Shown in pieces: positions 26,457 through 36,830 of a DNA stretch of 64,000 nt. A program made the position numbers and the translations under genes. The stretch is from Teredinibacter waterburyi (GTDB taxonomy: Bacteria; Pseudomonadota; Gammaproteobacteria; Pseudomonadales; Cellvibrionaceae). Under the pieces are notes generated by a model. The model had not been told where the DNA came from. It saw only the letters and a program-made list of their open reading frames with translations, and made no database searches. The stretch spans positions 1 through 64,000 of the forward strand of contig NZ_MRUH01000169.1 in the NCBI RefSeq assembly GCF_001922985.1, in the 5' to 3' direction. Positions within the stretch are counted from its first letter, which is position 1. The number at the start of each line of letters is the position of its first letter.

Positions 26457-27665
26457 ATGAATGTGTCTTTGTTTCAACTTTCGTTTGCTCTTCGTAAATT
26501 CTCGCGCTGTTTGGTTGCTGTTGTGGCGCTGCCATTGTTAATAGTGACGAGCATGTCGTCCTTGGCTGCGCCGGTGATTATCCCCGCTCCACCGCAGCTG
26601 GCGGCTAGCGCTTATCTGTTGATTGATGCCGACACCGGTAAGGTTTTGATCGAGCATAACGCCGATCAATCGCTACCGCCCGCTAGCCTTACTAAAATGA
26701 TGACCAGCTATATAGTGTCTGAAGAGATTGATGCTGGGCGCTTAACTGAAAGCGAGTTGGTGCGGGTTAGCGACGACGCGTGGAAGCGCGGTGGTTCGGC
26801 CAGTGGTAGTTCGACCATGTTTTTGGAGGCGCGATCGGAGGTGCCGGCAATCGATATGCTGCGCGGTGTGATCGTACAGTCTGGCAACGATGCGTCTATT
26901 GCCCTGGCACAACATATTGCTGGGGGGGAAAAAGCCTTTGCCGATATTATGAATCAGCAGGCGCAGTTACTTGGCATGACCAGCACGCATTTTGTCAATG
27001 CCACCGGCTGGCCGGCGGAAGGTCACGTTACTACGGCGCGAGATTTGGCGCGTTTAGCCCGAGCAGTGATCAATGACCACCCCGAGCATTACAATATTTA
27101 TTCTGAAAAATATTTTAAACACAACGGTATTAGTCAGCCAAATCGCAACAAACTTTTGTTCACCGACAGCTCTGTTGACGGGCTTAAAACAGGTCATACT
27201 GAAGCGGCTGGCTATTGTTTGGTGGCGTCTGCTAAAAAGCAGGGTATGCGATTGATTTCCGTAGTAATGGGCGCCCGTTCAGAATCATCCCGTGCGGCTG
27301 AGTCGCAAAAACTATTGTCCTACGGGTTTCGCTACTATCAAACCGTAAAACTATACAGTGCAGGAGACGAGTTAAGTCGTGTGCGTGTGTGGGGCGGTGA
27401 ACCGAAGGATGTTGGCTTAACCTTGGCAGAAGACATCTGGGTTACGATTCCGCGCGGTTCTGAAGGTGATGTAGCTGCAGTGACCGAAATTGACCTAGTT
27501 ATCGAGGCTCCTGTTGTGAAGGGTAAGGTACTCGGACAATTGCGTGTTAGTCAGGCTGATGAAACACTTGCCAGTGCAGACTTAATTGCGGCTGCGGACG
27601 TAGCACAAGCTGGTGTGGTGACCCGCTTTATGGATTGGATACAACAAAAGTTCGCAGCTGAATAA
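26457..27665 (+). CDS. dacC: D-alanyl-D-alanine carboxypeptidase (PBP5/6 type)
   Basis: A 402-residue S11 peptidase that removes the terminal D-Ala of peptidoglycan stem peptides. A signal peptide (about 1-40) ends before AAPVIIPAPP. Motifs are SxxK at Ser77-Lys80 (PPASLTKMM), SGN in VQSGNDASIAL, and KTG in DGLKTGHTEAAGYC. A C-terminal beta domain and an amphipathic end (FMDWIQQKF) anchor it to the inner membrane. The family also contains dacA; the symbol is chosen by family only. Confidence 0.93.
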   Translation: MNVSLFQLSFALRKFSRCLVAVVALPLLIVTSMSSLAAPVIIPAPPQLAASAYLLIDADTGKVLIEHNADQSLPPASLTKMMTSYIVSEEIDAGRLTESELVRVSDDAWKRGGSASGSSTMFLEARSEVPAIDMLRGVIVQSGNDASIALAQHIAGGEKAFADIMNQQAQLLGMTSTHFVNATGWPAEGHVTTARDLARLARAVINDHPEHYNIYSEKYFKHNGISQPNRNKLLFTDSSVDGLKTGHTEAAGYCLVASAKKQGMRLISVVMGARSESSRAAESQKLLSYGFRYYQTVKLYSAGDELSRVRVWGGEPKDVGLTLAEDIWVTIPRGSEGDVAAVTEIDLVIEAPVVKGKVLGQLRVSQADETLASADLIAAADVAQAGVVTRFMDWIQQKFAAE

Positions 27666-27715
27666 GCTGCTTTACGGTCTTTTAGTCTAATCTGTGTTTT
27701 CTAGAGGTATTCTGC

Positions 27716-27991
27716 GTGAACAATGATAACCCGCCGCCTAAAATCGAATTCCCTTGTCCCGATTACCCGATAAAGGTGTTGGGGGAGGCCACTGAGCGTT
27801 ATCGCGAGATTGTGCTCAGTGTGATGGAGATTCACGCCCCGGATTTCGATATCGAAAAAATCACCATACGCGATAGCCGCAATGGAACATTTCAGTCGGT
27901 TACCGTGTTTATTACCGCTACTGGTGTTGACCAGTTGCAGGCCATCTTTGACGATTTGAAAAAGCTACCTGAAACGCGGATGGTTCTTTAA
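27716..27991 (+). CDS. ybeD: YbeD/DUF493 family protein
   Basis: A 91-residue protein starting at GTG 27716. It carries the DUF493 pattern: PCPDYPIKVLGEA at the start, then DSRNGTFQSVTVFITATG and a C-terminal LPETRMVL. The E. coli homologue has an ACT-like fold, and its gene sits between dacA and lipB exactly as here. The molecular role is uncertain, perhaps in lipoate metabolism. Only 3 bases separate it from lipB. Confidence 0.93.
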   Translation: MNNDNPPPKIEFPCPDYPIKVLGEATERYREIVLSVMEIHAPDFDIEKITIRDSRNGTFQSVTVFITATGVDQLQAIFDDLKKLPETRMVL

Positions 27992-27994
27992 CTC

Positions 27995-28714
27995 GTGCCG
28001 CAAGCGGATATCGAGTTGGGCAGCGTCTCGTCAGACGACACTCTAAGCATTCCTCCAGCGCCCATGAACTTACGCGTGCGCGTCTTGGGGCGGCGCAGTT
28101 ACCAAACTGTTTGGCAGGAAATGCGAGACTTTACCGATCAGCGCACGGCGGCTAGCGAAGATGAGTTGTGGCTGGTCGAGCATGAGCCTGTCTATACTCA
28201 GGGGCAGGCGGGGAAACCCGAACATCTGTTAAACCCAACGAATATTCCTGTTGTTAAGTCTGACCGCGGTGGTCAAATTACCTACCACGGCCCAGGCCAG
28301 CTGGTCGCCTATCCCTTGCTGAGCTTAAAGCGACTTAAGCTCGGAGTGCGAGACTTGGTGACTTTAATCGAGGAGTCTGTGGTCATGCTATTAGCGGATT
28401 ATGGCATAGCGGCAGCGGCCCGTGCGGACGCGCCCGGTGTTTATGTTCAGGATAAGAAGATTGCCTCTTTGGGGTTGCGGGTACGTAAAAGTTGTAGCTA
28501 CCACGGTGTGGCGATCAATGTGGATATGGATTTAACCCCGTTTTTGGGGATTAACCCCTGTGGTTATGAAGATTTGGTGATGACGCAAATAGCCGACTAT
28601 GTGGCGGAGCCGCCATTGCTAAGTGCGGTGCAACAGGCCTATGCGAAAGTGTTGGCCGATAAACTCGGTTTGCAGCTGCAAATGTGCGGCGCAAAGGTAT
28701 CGACAGAGCGTTAA
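27995..28714 (+). CDS. lipB: Octanoyl-ACP:protein octanoyltransferase
   Basis: A 239-residue enzyme that transfers octanoyl from ACP to lipoyl domains. Signatures are [20 protein letters not shown], the catalytic Lys in KIASLGLRV and the catalytic Cys region, with [10 protein letters not shown] and [13 protein letters not shown]. It starts at GTG 27995; an internal ATG at 28064 (MNLRVRVLG) would give the usual N-terminus and cannot be excluded. Confidence 0.95.
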   Translation: MPQADIELGSVSSDDTLSIPPAPMNLRVRVLGRRSYQTVWQEMRDFTDQRTAASEDELWLVEHEPVYTQGQAGKPEHLLNPTNIPVVKSDRGGQITYHGPGQLVAYPLLSLKRLKLGVRDLVTLIEESVVMLLADYGIAAAARADAPGVYVQDKKIASLGLRVRKSCSYHGVAINVDMDLTPFLGINPCGYEDLVMTQIADYVAEPPLLSAVQQAYAKVLADKLGLQLQMCGAKVSTER

Positions 28715-28730
28715 CTGTGAGCGAAAAAAA

Positions 28731-29708
28731 ATGACAGAAGAAGTAACCCCCGTAAAACGCACTCGCCGCATTAAGCAGGGCGAGAAATTGCGAGATGCCG
28801 ATAAGGTTGAGCGTATTCCGGTAAAGGTGATCGCCACCGACGCGCTGTTGCGCAAGCCGGATTGGATCCGAATTAAAGTTACCGCTTCGCCGGAAGTCGA
28901 TCGCATTAAAAAGTTATTGCGAAAGAATAAGCTATCGACCGTATGTGAAGAGGCCAACTGCCCAAACCTGAGCGAGTGTTTTAGCGGCGGCACCGCGACT
29001 TTTATGATCATGGGTGATATTTGTACGCGACGCTGTCCGTTCTGCGATGTTGGTCATGGTAAGCCCAACCCACTGGATGAACACGAAGCCAAGAACCTAG
29101 CTGGTGCTATCGCGGATATGGGTCTTAAATATGTTGTTATCACCTCGGTAGATCGTGACGACCTGCGTGACGGCGGTGCCCAACACTTTGCCGATTGTAT
29201 TCGCGAATCACGTGCGCTCTCGCCAAATTTACAGGTAGAAGTCCTGACCCCAGACTTTCGCGGCCGTATGGATATTGCGCTCGATATTCTTGAGAAGGAA
29301 GCGCCCGATGTCTTCAACCATAACCTAGAAACCGTACCGCGTTTGTATCGCGAGGCGCGCCCCGGGGCAAACTACAAGTGGTCGCTAGAATTACTCAAGC
29401 AATACAAACAGCGCCGCCCCGACGTTCTGACGAAATCCGGTTTGATGGTGGGCTTGGGTGAAACCAAAGAAGAAATCTTTGCCGTGCTTAAAGATATGCG
29501 AGAGCACAATATTGATATGCTCACCATTGGCCAATATCTACAGCCATCGCGCGATCACTTACCGGTAAAACGCTATGTGGAGCCGAGTGAGTTTGACGAA
29601 TACACCGAAGTCGCAAAACAGCTGGGCTTTGTGCATGCCGCCTGTGGGCCGTTGGTAAGATCGTCTTACCATGCCGATAAGCAGGCGCACGGCGAAGTGG
29701 TTAAATAA
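28731..29708 (+). CDS. lipA: Lipoyl synthase
   Basis: A 325-residue radical-SAM enzyme inserting two sulfurs into protein-bound octanoyl groups. The auxiliary cluster motif is [12 protein letters not shown], and the SAM cluster motif is [10 protein letters not shown]. The RSSY motif near the C-terminus (VRSSYHADK) ligates the auxiliary cluster through Ser. ATG 28731 is the right start; the frame is open upstream inside lipB but has no family similarity there. Confidence 0.97.
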   Translation: MTEEVTPVKRTRRIKQGEKLRDADKVERIPVKVIATDALLRKPDWIRIKVTASPEVDRIKKLLRKNKLSTVCEEANCPNLSECFSGGTATFMIMGDICTRRCPFCDVGHGKPNPLDEHEAKNLAGAIADMGLKYVVITSVDRDDLRDGGAQHFADCIRESRALSPNLQVEVLTPDFRGRMDIALDILEKEAPDVFNHNLETVPRLYREARPGANYKWSLELLKQYKQRRPDVLTKSGLMVGLGETKEEIFAVLKDMREHNIDMLTIGQYLQPSRDHLPVKRYVEPSEFDEYTEVAKQLGFVHAACGPLVRSSYHADKQAHGEVVK

Positions 29709-29715
29709 CACCTCT

Positions 29716-30228
29716 ATGAGCGCTATTGAAATACACGATTTGCGGGACTTCCCGCAGTGGCTGTCGGCAGTTGCCGAATGGCATCATCATGAATGGCTGC
29801 AAGGTTGCGGGGGGCGAGCGATTGACAGCGCCGGCGCGCTAGCCAAGCGGATCAAATTGCTACAAGAGCACACCGACGATCAACTCATTCCGCGAACCTT
29901 TCTCGCCATTGCTAAGACCGATGACGGCGAGAAGCTGCCGGTAGGTTCGGTGAGTATTGTTTACTATCATTTCACCAGTCAGAGCACTCCCGGCGAGTGG
30001 CTGACGAATCTTTATGTCGATGAACACTATCGCTGCGCGGGGGTTGGGCAGCAGTTGCTAATCCATGCAGAACAGTTTGCGGCTACGGCTGGGATCGGTT
30101 TGTTGCGCTTATACACGCGCGATCAGGATAGCTTTTATAGTAAGCGCAATTGGCGGTTCTCCCATCAGGGGAGAGTGCAGGGTTCGGTAGTTTCGGTATT
30201 TGATAAGCGCTTGGGCGGCGTTGGCTAG
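29716..30228 (+). CDS. GNAT-family N-acetyltransferase
   Basis: A 170-residue acetyltransferase of unknown substrate, starting at ATG 29716, 7 bases after lipA. The acetyl-CoA binding region is LTNLYVDEHYRCAGVGQQLLIHAEQFA (about residues 95-120, R-x-x-G-x-G/A variant), with a typical C-terminal RLYTRDQDSFYSKRNW. The stop codon lies inside a 20-base tandem duplication. Confidence 0.82.
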   Translation: MSAIEIHDLRDFPQWLSAVAEWHHHEWLQGCGGRAIDSAGALAKRIKLLQEHTDDQLIPRTFLAIAKTDDGEKLPVGSVSIVYYHFTSQSTPGEWLTNLYVDEHYRCAGVGQQLLIHAEQFAATAGIGLLRLYTRDQDSFYSKRNWRFSHQGRVQGSVVSVFDKRLGGVG

Positions 30229-30256
30229 GCTGGTTTGGCGTTGGCTAGGCTGGTTT
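30217..30256 (+). repeat. Perfect 20-bp tandem duplication across a stop codon
   Basis: The unit GGCGTTGGCTAGGCTGGTTT occurs twice without a mismatch (30217-30236 and 30237-30256). The first copy contains the TAG stop of the GNAT gene. It looks like a recent slippage or duplication event. Confidence 0.9.
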
Positions 30257-30291
30257 AAAGTACAGTACTAACTTGCCGATTGAATAAGTTG

Positions 30292-30325
30292 TCGCCCCAG
30301 TAGGCTGTTGCTTGTGGGGCTAGGC
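30292..30325. terminator. GC-rich hairpin after the GNAT gene
   Basis: GCCCCA and TGGGGC arms about 15 bases apart, between the convergent GNAT and methyltransferase genes. There is no T-run on either side, so a terminator role is weakly supported. Confidence 0.3.
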
Positions 30326-30339
30326 AGAAACGTTTTAAA

Positions 30340-31017
30340 TCAGGCCGCCGTAGATTGTCGCGAGTAGCTTAGCACTTGCCCTTTAAACGGCTTGGTTAGA
30401 TAGTCGGTGTGCTCTGGTTTTACTTGGCTATGGTCATAGCCGAGCTTAACCATGGCTTTGCTAAAACGTGCGTGGTGGCCGCGACCGGGGTCAACTAAAA
30501 CCACCTCGCAGTTGGCGAGTGCATGTTGATCGATAAAGTTTGCCAACAGTTCGCTGTGCGCGCTTTCGTACAAAATATCGCTGCCAATGATTAAATCGAA
30601 CTGACCCATCTTGGTAATATCGTCTTCCCACGCCGTTCGCGTAAATGGAATCGCTGGCCCGCCATTTAGCGTCACGTTGTGCGCCAAGAAGCCGGCCACT
30701 TCAGGGTGATAATCCGTAGCCGAAATATCGGCGCAGCGTTTATTCAAAACCAAGCTCGCCAAACCGATACCACAGCCCACCTCTAAGACACGCTTGCCCG
30801 CAATATCGAAATCTAGCATTAAATGCGCGAGTACTGAGCTTGAATCCCAGACAATTCCAAAGAGTGGCCAGGCGGCGTCGGAAATACCCAGGCGATCTGC
30901 TTCTCCATCCGCATCTGCAAATTGTTGGTTATCGCGCAGGGTGCGGACATGAATGTCCATGCCGGTAAATTCAATAGTCGAATAGCGGGTACGAATACCG
31001 TCGATAGGGGTGAACAT
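30340..31017 (-). CDS. Class I SAM methyltransferase (METTL21/NNMT-like)
   Basis: A 225-residue methyltransferase. ATG 31017 is preferred; the frame is open upstream to 31182 but that part lacks family character. SAM-binding motif I is VLEVGCGIGLASLVLNKR (about 90-107), followed by the acidic ATDYHPEV and the post-II motif FDLIIGSDILYES. This pattern is that of the Methyltransf_16 family, many of whose members methylate protein lysines. The target here is unknown. It is divergent from rimO with a shared 227-base upstream region. Confidence 0.8.
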   Translation of the reverse strand: MFTPIDGIRTRYSTIEFTGMDIHVRTLRDNQQFADADGEADRLGISDAAWPLFGIVWDSSSVLAHLMLDFDIAGKRVLEVGCGIGLASLVLNKRCADISATDYHPEVAGFLAHNVTLNGGPAIPFTRTAWEDDITKMGQFDLIIGSDILYESAHSELLANFIDQHALANCEVVLVDPGRGHHARFSKAMVKLGYDHSQVKPEHTDYLTKPFKGQVLSYSRQSTAA

Positions 31018-31169
31018 AGAAAACCTTTGCTGTCTCTGGTGGACGCAGCAGGTAGGAGGGTGGAGTGGCCACGCGGGAGGCCGTATATTACAGGCTTCTT
31101 GCTTAAAAAGCGAACAGACAAGGGCGTTGGTCAAGCTGTGCAGAAGTGTGCCAAGTCGAGTGACTTGCA

Positions 31170-31198
31170 CTGACAGGGCCATTGCAAAAGAGTAGAAT
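31170..31198 (+). promoter_or_regulatory. Sigma-70 promoter for rimO
   Basis: A -35 CTGACA (31170-31175), a 17-base spacer and a -10 TAGAAT (31193-31198), 46 bases before the rimO ATG. Confidence 0.65.
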
Positions 31199-31244
31199 CG
31201 CCCCCTTATTTGTGCCCCCCCTGTTTTATTGTTGAGATGCCATC

Positions 31245-32567
31245 ATGACCCAGCCCAAAGTCGGCTTTGTATCCCTCGGTTGCCCGAAAGCCTTGGTAGA
31301 TTCCGAACGTATCCTTACTCAGTTAAAAATTGATGGTTACCAAGTGGTACCCACTTATCACGAAGCCGATATGGTGGTTGTGAATACCTGCGGCTTTATC
31401 GATAGCGCCAAGCAGGAGTCACTCGACGCGATTAGCGAAGCTATGGCTGAAAATGGCAAGGTTATCGTTACCGGTTGTATGGGAAAGGGCAAAGATGCCG
31501 AAGTGATCAAACAGGCCTTCCCTAACGTGCTGAGCGTTACTGGCCCAGCGGCCTACGAAGAGGTGATGGGCGCTGTGCACAGCTATATTCCGCCGTCGCA
31601 GCAACACAACCCACTGATTGATTTAGTGCCGCCACAAGGCGTTAAGCTAACACCGCGCCACTACGCCTACCTGAAGATTTCGGAAGGTTGTAATCATCGC
31701 TGCTCGTTTTGCATTATTCCGGATATGCGTGGTGATCTTGTCAGTCGTCCAATTGGCAGCGTGATGGATGAAGCCAAGCGGCTTGTGGATGCCGGTACTC
31801 AAGAGCTTTTGGTGATATCCCAAGATACCAGCGCCTATGGTGTAGACGTTAAATATCAAACCGGATTTTGGCAGGGCCGCCCGCTTAAAACTCGGATGTT
31901 GGAACTCTGCGAGGCGTTGGGTGAGCTGGGAGTATGGGTTCGATTGCACTATGTATACCCCTACCCCCACGTGGATAACGTCATACCGCTAATGGCCGAA
32001 GGCAAAATCTTGCCTTATCTCGATATTCCCTTTCAGCACTCTAGTCCGCGTATTCTAAAGGCGATGCGGCGCCCGGCTCACCAAGAGAAAACCTTGGAGC
32101 GTATTCATAAGTGGCGCGAAAATTGCCCTGACCTTACCTTGAGATCGACATTTATTGTCGGTTTCCCAGGTGAGACAGATGACGATTTTGAGCACCTGTT
32201 GCAGTGGTTGCAGGAAGCCCAGCTAGATCGCGTTGGTTGCTTCCAGTATTCGCCAGTCGACGGCGCAAAAGCGAACGATTTACCCGACCATGTGCCGGAA
32301 ATTGTCAAAAAAGAACGCTGGGAGCGCTTTATGGAGGCTCAGCAAGCCATTTCTGCCGCGCGATTACAGCGAAAAGTGGGGCGTGAACTGGAGGTGTTAG
32401 TCGATAGCTCTGAAGGCGAAAATGCGCTGGGTCGCAGCTACGCAGATGCTCCAGAGATTGACGGCGTGGTGATTATTGAGGGCGCTGCGGGCTTGGCACC
32501 GGGTAGCCGAGTTAAGGTGAATGTAACCGCCGCCGATGAATACGATCTTTGGGCTGAGCTGAAGTAG
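31245..32567 (+). CDS. rimO: Ribosomal protein S12 methylthiotransferase
   Basis: A 440-residue radical-SAM enzyme that methylthiolates Asp88 (E. coli numbering) of ribosomal protein S12. The N-terminal cluster domain begins [16 protein letters not shown] with further Cys in VVNTCGFI and VTGCMGKG. The radical-SAM motif is [15 protein letters not shown], and a TRAM domain closes the protein (about 375-440). Length matches the family. Confidence 0.97.
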   Translation: MTQPKVGFVSLGCPKALVDSERILTQLKIDGYQVVPTYHEADMVVVNTCGFIDSAKQESLDAISEAMAENGKVIVTGCMGKGKDAEVIKQAFPNVLSVTGPAAYEEVMGAVHSYIPPSQQHNPLIDLVPPQGVKLTPRHYAYLKISEGCNHRCSFCIIPDMRGDLVSRPIGSVMDEAKRLVDAGTQELLVISQDTSAYGVDVKYQTGFWQGRPLKTRMLELCEALGELGVWVRLHYVYPYPHVDNVIPLMAEGKILPYLDIPFQHSSPRILKAMRRPAHQEKTLERIHKWRENCPDLTLRSTFIVGFPGETDDDFEHLLQWLQEAQLDRVGCFQYSPVDGAKANDLPDHVPEIVKKERWERFMEAQQAISAARLQRKVGRELEVLVDSSEGENALGRSYADAPEIDGVVIIEGAAGLAPGSRVKVNVTAADEYDLWAELK

Positions 32568-32705
32568 ACGCCTTAGTCTATTCTTAGTAAAGCACGGATG
32601 GAGCGTAAAGGTATGAGCTAGAGGGCTTGCTGTTCGTGGGTGGCTGTAAACCTTGATCGTTGATCTGCCTAATATTGTTATAAGCTCAGAGAGTAGCGCT
32701 AAAGA

Positions 32706-34544
32706 ATGAAAGATGAAGAATCGTCCAAAGCCCTCGACAACACTCTGATTACTCAGGCCTGTGCTTGGGTAAATAACGATAGCGATGCGCGCGTCTACAT
32801 GGGGCTCTTACTTGAGCACATCCCGGTATTGGTGTCTGCAATCGCCGCAGATGGCAGTGTGGTATTTGCGAGTCGTCACCACTCTTTGCTTGCTGGCGTG
32901 CCGGCTGAAATTCATAACGCCCAGACCGAGCCAGATCTTTATCCCGCCTTTGTACAAACACGTTTAGCCGAGTTGCAAGATCAAGACTTAAACGGCGATG
33001 GCGAGCAGGTTTGGGAGTTAAGTGCTAAGCACAAAGATGGCACTATGCACCTGTATCGTATGCGCCGCGTGTTTATTAGCCACTATAGTGACGGTCGCGC
33101 CGAACTTAGCTCTGCATCGGCCTGTATCAATTGCGTCACATTCACCATTGGTATCGACGTTACTGAACACAAAGAGGCCGAAAATGCGCTACGTGATCAC
33201 CAATCTCATATCAACTATGTAACCTTTCACGACCCACTTACCGGCCTTGCCAATCGCTCGCTGTTTTACGACAGAATGAAAAAAAGCATTTCCCGCGCGC
33301 GCCGCAGTGATACCGGCTTAGCCATTATGCTGCTGGATTTGGATCGATTTAAAAATATTAACGATAGCCTCGGCCACGACGCCGGGGATGCTTTCCTAAA
33401 GCATATCGCACGTAGTTTGACCGAAGAGTTGCGCGATACCGACACGGTTGCGCGTTTGGGCGGTGATGAATTTGTTATCGCCTTGGAAAATATCACCGAA
33501 ATTGAGTCGGTACAGAAGATAGCCGAAAAACTATTGGCGAGTTTATCGCAACCGGTGAATATGCGTGGACATGAAATTGTCACCACCGCCAGTATTGGTG
33601 TGAGCGTATTTCCTGCCGATGGGGATTCCGTCGACCAGCTCCTAAAGCATGCAGATACCGCGATGTACCGCGCCAAGGCCGCGGGCAAAAATCGTTTTCA
33701 GTTTTTTGTTCAGGCCATGTCCGATAACGCGGTAAATTTTCTGTTGTTAGAAAACGACCTGCGTCGCGCCATAGAGCAAGATGAGTTGCTGCTTTTTTAT
33801 CAGCCACAAATCGATCTTAACAACGGCCAAATAATTGGTGTTGAGGCGCTTGTGCGCTGGCAGCATCGCGTGCGCGGTTTGGTCTCTCCGGTTCACTTTA
33901 TTCCTCTAGCGGAAGAAACTGGCCTGATAGAGCCGCTTGGGGACTGGGTGCTGCGGCATGCTTGTGAGCGTTTTCAGGCTTGGCTGGACGCGGGGCTTAA
34001 CCTGGGCAAAATTTCGGTCAACCTTTCTACTCGCCAGTTCCGCCAGGAGAGTTTTGAGACCACAGTTCAGAAAATTCTCACCGAAACGGGATTGCCAGCA
34101 GAATACCTAGAGCTGGAAATAACCGAAACATCGGCAATGGAAAATGCCGCATCATCGATTGAAACCTTGAAATGTCTCAGTGATATGGGGCTTTCCTTAG
34201 CCATTGACGACTTCGGCACTGGCTATTCATCGCTCTCCTACTTGCAACGATTCCCAATTCAAAAGCTGAAAATCGATCGCAGCTTTATTGTCGATGTCGA
34301 CAACGATATGCAAGAAGCGGCCATTGCTAAGTCGATTATCGACCTGGCCCACAATATGTGTTTGCAGGTTATCGCTGAGGGCGTGGAGCGGCCGTCTCAG
34401 TCAAAGTGGCTAATTGCCCGCGGTTGTGATCAAGTGCAGGGCTTTTACTACAGTAGGCCGCTCAGCGAAGAGGCGCTACTCGAGTTTGTAAACGATCCGG
34501 TTCGAGCGACTCGTTACCACGACTGTGTGCGTCTGCGATTATAA
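32706..34544 (+). CDS. PAS-GGDEF-EAL c-di-GMP enzyme
   Basis: A 612-residue soluble protein. A PAS-like domain (about 35-155) precedes a diguanylate cyclase domain (about 170-335) with LARxGGDEF-type active site ARLGGDEFVIALE and a product-inhibition site RDTD five residues upstream. The EAL phosphodiesterase domain (about 345-600) keeps EALVRW, the Asn in NLSTRQF, LEITET, IDDFGTGYSS, the Lys in LKIDRSFI, and AEGVE. Both domains therefore look competent; the net direction cannot be told. It is monocistronic between rimO and pfkA. Confidence 0.9.
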   Translation: MKDEESSKALDNTLITQACAWVNNDSDARVYMGLLLEHIPVLVSAIAADGSVVFASRHHSLLAGVPAEIHNAQTEPDLYPAFVQTRLAELQDQDLNGDGEQVWELSAKHKDGTMHLYRMRRVFISHYSDGRAELSSASACINCVTFTIGIDVTEHKEAENALRDHQSHINYVTFHDPLTGLANRSLFYDRMKKSISRARRSDTGLAIMLLDLDRFKNINDSLGHDAGDAFLKHIARSLTEELRDTDTVARLGGDEFVIALENITEIESVQKIAEKLLASLSQPVNMRGHEIVTTASIGVSVFPADGDSVDQLLKHADTAMYRAKAAGKNRFQFFVQAMSDNAVNFLLLENDLRRAIEQDELLLFYQPQIDLNNGQIIGVEALVRWQHRVRGLVSPVHFIPLAEETGLIEPLGDWVLRHACERFQAWLDAGLNLGKISVNLSTRQFRQESFETTVQKILTETGLPAEYLELEITETSAMENAASSIETLKCLSDMGLSLAIDDFGTGYSSLSYLQRFPIQKLKIDRSFIVDVDNDMQEAAIAKSIIDLAHNMCLQVIAEGVERPSQSKWLIARGCDQVQGFYYSRPLSEEALLEFVNDPVRATRYHDCVRLRL

Positions 34545-34553
34545 AACTTCCAT

Positions 34554-34586
34554 AAACGCGCGCTATTCCGTGTTTTCTTTTTTTTA
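34554..34586 (+). terminator. Possible terminator after the GGDEF-EAL gene
   Basis: A weak stem AAACGC (34554-34559) pairs with GTGTTT (34570-34575), including one G-U pair. It is followed by a T-rich run of about ten bases, 10 bases after the stop codon. Confidence 0.4.
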
Positions 34587-34749
34587 TGGCGCTTTCCTTG
34601 GGGTAATGGCGGGGATTTTGTCTCGAAATCCTGTAAAATCAGATCCTTAAATCTTTGTTCAAAGTCTGCGCGCTAGATTCTGCCAGTAGTTGGGTTTCGT
34701 TGCTTTTGCGTATTCTCTTTTTTTATCACTTCTTCACAGGTAGTTCAAA

Positions 34750-35712
34750 ATGATACAGCGAATAGGGGTCTTAACCAGTGGTGGTGACGCGCCAGGTATG
34801 AACGCGGCCGTGCGATCTGTTGTGCGTACTGCATTGCACCACGATATGGAAGTGTTTGGGATCTATAACGGATATCAAGGCCTCTATAACGGCGAGATTA
34901 AACTGCTGGATCGACGCTCAGTTGCGGACATGATTAATCGTGGCGGTACCTTCTTGGGTTCGGCGCGCTTCCCCGAGTTTCGCAACGAAGAGATTCGTAA
35001 AGAAGCGATTAAAAACCTACACGAGCACGGCATTGAAGCGCTTGTCGTTATCGGTGGTGACGGCTCCTATATGGGTGCTAAAAAATTAACTGAGATGGGA
35101 TTTCCCTGTATCGGTCTGCCCGGCACAATCGACAATGATGTAGCGGGCACCGACTATACCATTGGCTTCTTTACCGCTTTGAATACGGTGTTGGATGCGC
35201 TCGATCGTTTGCGCGACACCTCAAGTTCACACAAACGAATTTCCGTGGTAGAGATTATGGGCCGCCATTGCGGTGACCTAACGGTCGCTTCGGCGATTGG
35301 TTGCGGGGCCGAATTTGCCATAGTGCCCGAAGAACCCTTTGATGAAGCCGTTTTTCTCGATCAGTTGCGAGACCATGTTGCACACGGTAAAAATCACGCA
35401 ATAGTGTGTATTACCGAAAAAATTACCGATGTCTATAAATTGGCCGAACGTATTGAAGCGGCAACTAAGTTAGAGACGCGTGCGACGGTTCTTGGTCATA
35501 TTCAGCGCGGTGGTGCTCCTACCGCCTTCGATCGCCTATTGGCAAGCCGCATGGGCGCCTATGCTGTGCGTCTATTGCGTGAAGGGCTTGGCGGCCGCTG
35601 TGTGGGGATTCAAGCGAACGAGCTAGTACACCACGATATTATCGATGCACTGGAAAATATGACACGCCCTTATAATCCTCGCCTAGTCGAGCTTTGTCAC
35701 AAGCTGGCATAA
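34750..35712 (+). CDS. pfkA: ATP-dependent 6-phosphofructokinase
   Basis: A 320-residue glycolytic enzyme that phosphorylates fructose-6-phosphate. Motifs: [10 protein letters not shown] (ATP loop), [12 protein letters not shown], the catalytic [16 protein letters not shown], and [11 protein letters not shown] for substrate binding. The Gly in GGDGS marks the ATP-using rather than PPi-using type. Its presence implies a complete upper glycolysis, which Pseudomonas lacks. A co-directional ZntB-like gene starts 27 bases later. Confidence 0.97.
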   Translation: MIQRIGVLTSGGDAPGMNAAVRSVVRTALHHDMEVFGIYNGYQGLYNGEIKLLDRRSVADMINRGGTFLGSARFPEFRNEEIRKEAIKNLHEHGIEALVVIGGDGSYMGAKKLTEMGFPCIGLPGTIDNDVAGTDYTIGFFTALNTVLDALDRLRDTSSSHKRISVVEIMGRHCGDLTVASAIGCGAEFAIVPEEPFDEAVFLDQLRDHVAHGKNHAIVCITEKITDVYKLAERIEAATKLETRATVLGHIQRGGAPTAFDRLLASRMGAYAVRLLREGLGGRCVGIQANELVHHDIIDALENMTRPYNPRLVELCHKLA

Positions 35713-35739
35713 CGCAATTGATAGGCCGAGGAAATGGTT

Positions 35740-36828
35740 ATGGCGTTAGGCTCGGCGGATAAGAGCGAGGCTGCGACGGGGCTTTCGCCAGTGGATTCAG
35801 CTGTGAGTTCAACAAGCTCTGCCGTCGCGCTACCGGCCCCAAGTTTGCTGTACGGTTTAATCTTGTCCGGCCCCAAGCGCGGTTCCACTATCGAGTGGTC
35901 GACCTTACAGAGCCATATCTTTGGCGATCCAAATTCCACTCTAGAGCTAGATCGTGAAACGATCTGGCTCCACATCGACTACACCCATCCAGATGCCAAG
36001 CAATGGCTAAACCGGCAGCATTGTGTAAGCCCCTTAGTGGCCGAAGCCTTGTTGCGCGAAGAGGCGCGTCCGCGAATTAGTGTTCTTGGTAATTCGCTAC
36101 TGGCGTCGCTGCGCAGTATTAACTTCAGCGCAGAAGCCAACCCCGAAGACATGGTGGCACTGCGCCTATGGACTGACGCGCGCTTGATTATTACTTCGCG
36201 CCGTCGTCACGTACTTGCCGCTCAGGAAATGGCCGAGCGCATCCAGTCGGGTGAAGGGCCGGAAACGGCGTCAGGGTTTTTGGTGGCGCTGTGTGAAACT
36301 CTCATGCTGCATATGCAGGAGACGATTTCTGATATTGAAGATTATCTCGGCGATATTGAAGAGCAGGTGCTACTAAGCCCCGGCTTACAATTGCGTACCG
36401 AAGTGGCAAAGTTACGGCGTCAGGCGATTGCCTTAAGGCGTTACCTTGCACCCCAGCGCGATGCCATGCTGCAGCTGCAAAATGACAAAATAAGTTGGCT
36501 CAATAACGACGATCGCTCGCGCCTACGTGAGACTACTGATCACTTGCACCGCTATATTGAAGATCTTGATTCGGTCCGCGACCGCGCCGCCGTTACCCAG
36601 GAAGAGCTCGCGAACCGTCTCGCCGAACAACTGAACAATCGCATGTATGTGCTGTCATTAGTTGCAGCGATTTTTCTACCGCTCGGGTTTTTTACCGGTT
36701 TACTAGGTATTAATGTCGGCGGTATTCCGTTGGCAAATTCAAGTATTGGCTTTGTTGTGGTGCTGGGCCTTTTGGTCGTTGTTGTGTCGCTACAACTTTG
36801 GTTACTAAAAATAAAAAAATGGTTTTAA
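35740..36828 (+). CDS. zntB: CorA-family metal transporter (ZntB-like)
   Basis: A channel-type transporter of the CorA fold, about 362 residues. ATG 35740 is preferred because CGAGGA lies 6 bases upstream; ATG 35734 is the alternative. A large cytosolic funnel domain (about 40-290) ends in the long helix, then two TM helices (about 297-318, 330-352). The pore motif reads GINVGGIP, the GxN form usual in ZntB (zinc) rather than the MPEL-bearing CorA loop. The metal is inferred from family only. The first 35 residues are Ser/Ala-rich and extra. Confidence 0.88.
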   Translation: MALGSADKSEAATGLSPVDSAVSSTSSAVALPAPSLLYGLILSGPKRGSTIEWSTLQSHIFGDPNSTLELDRETIWLHIDYTHPDAKQWLNRQHCVSPLVAEALLREEARPRISVLGNSLLASLRSINFSAEANPEDMVALRLWTDARLIITSRRRHVLAAQEMAERIQSGEGPETASGFLVALCETLMLHMQETISDIEDYLGDIEEQVLLSPGLQLRTEVAKLRRQAIALRRYLAPQRDAMLQLQNDKISWLNNDDRSRLRETTDHLHRYIEDLDSVRDRAAVTQEELANRLAEQLNNRMYVLSLVAAIFLPLGFFTGLLGINVGGIPLANSSIGFVVVLGLLVVVVSLQLWLLKIKKWF

Positions 36829-36830
36829 TT

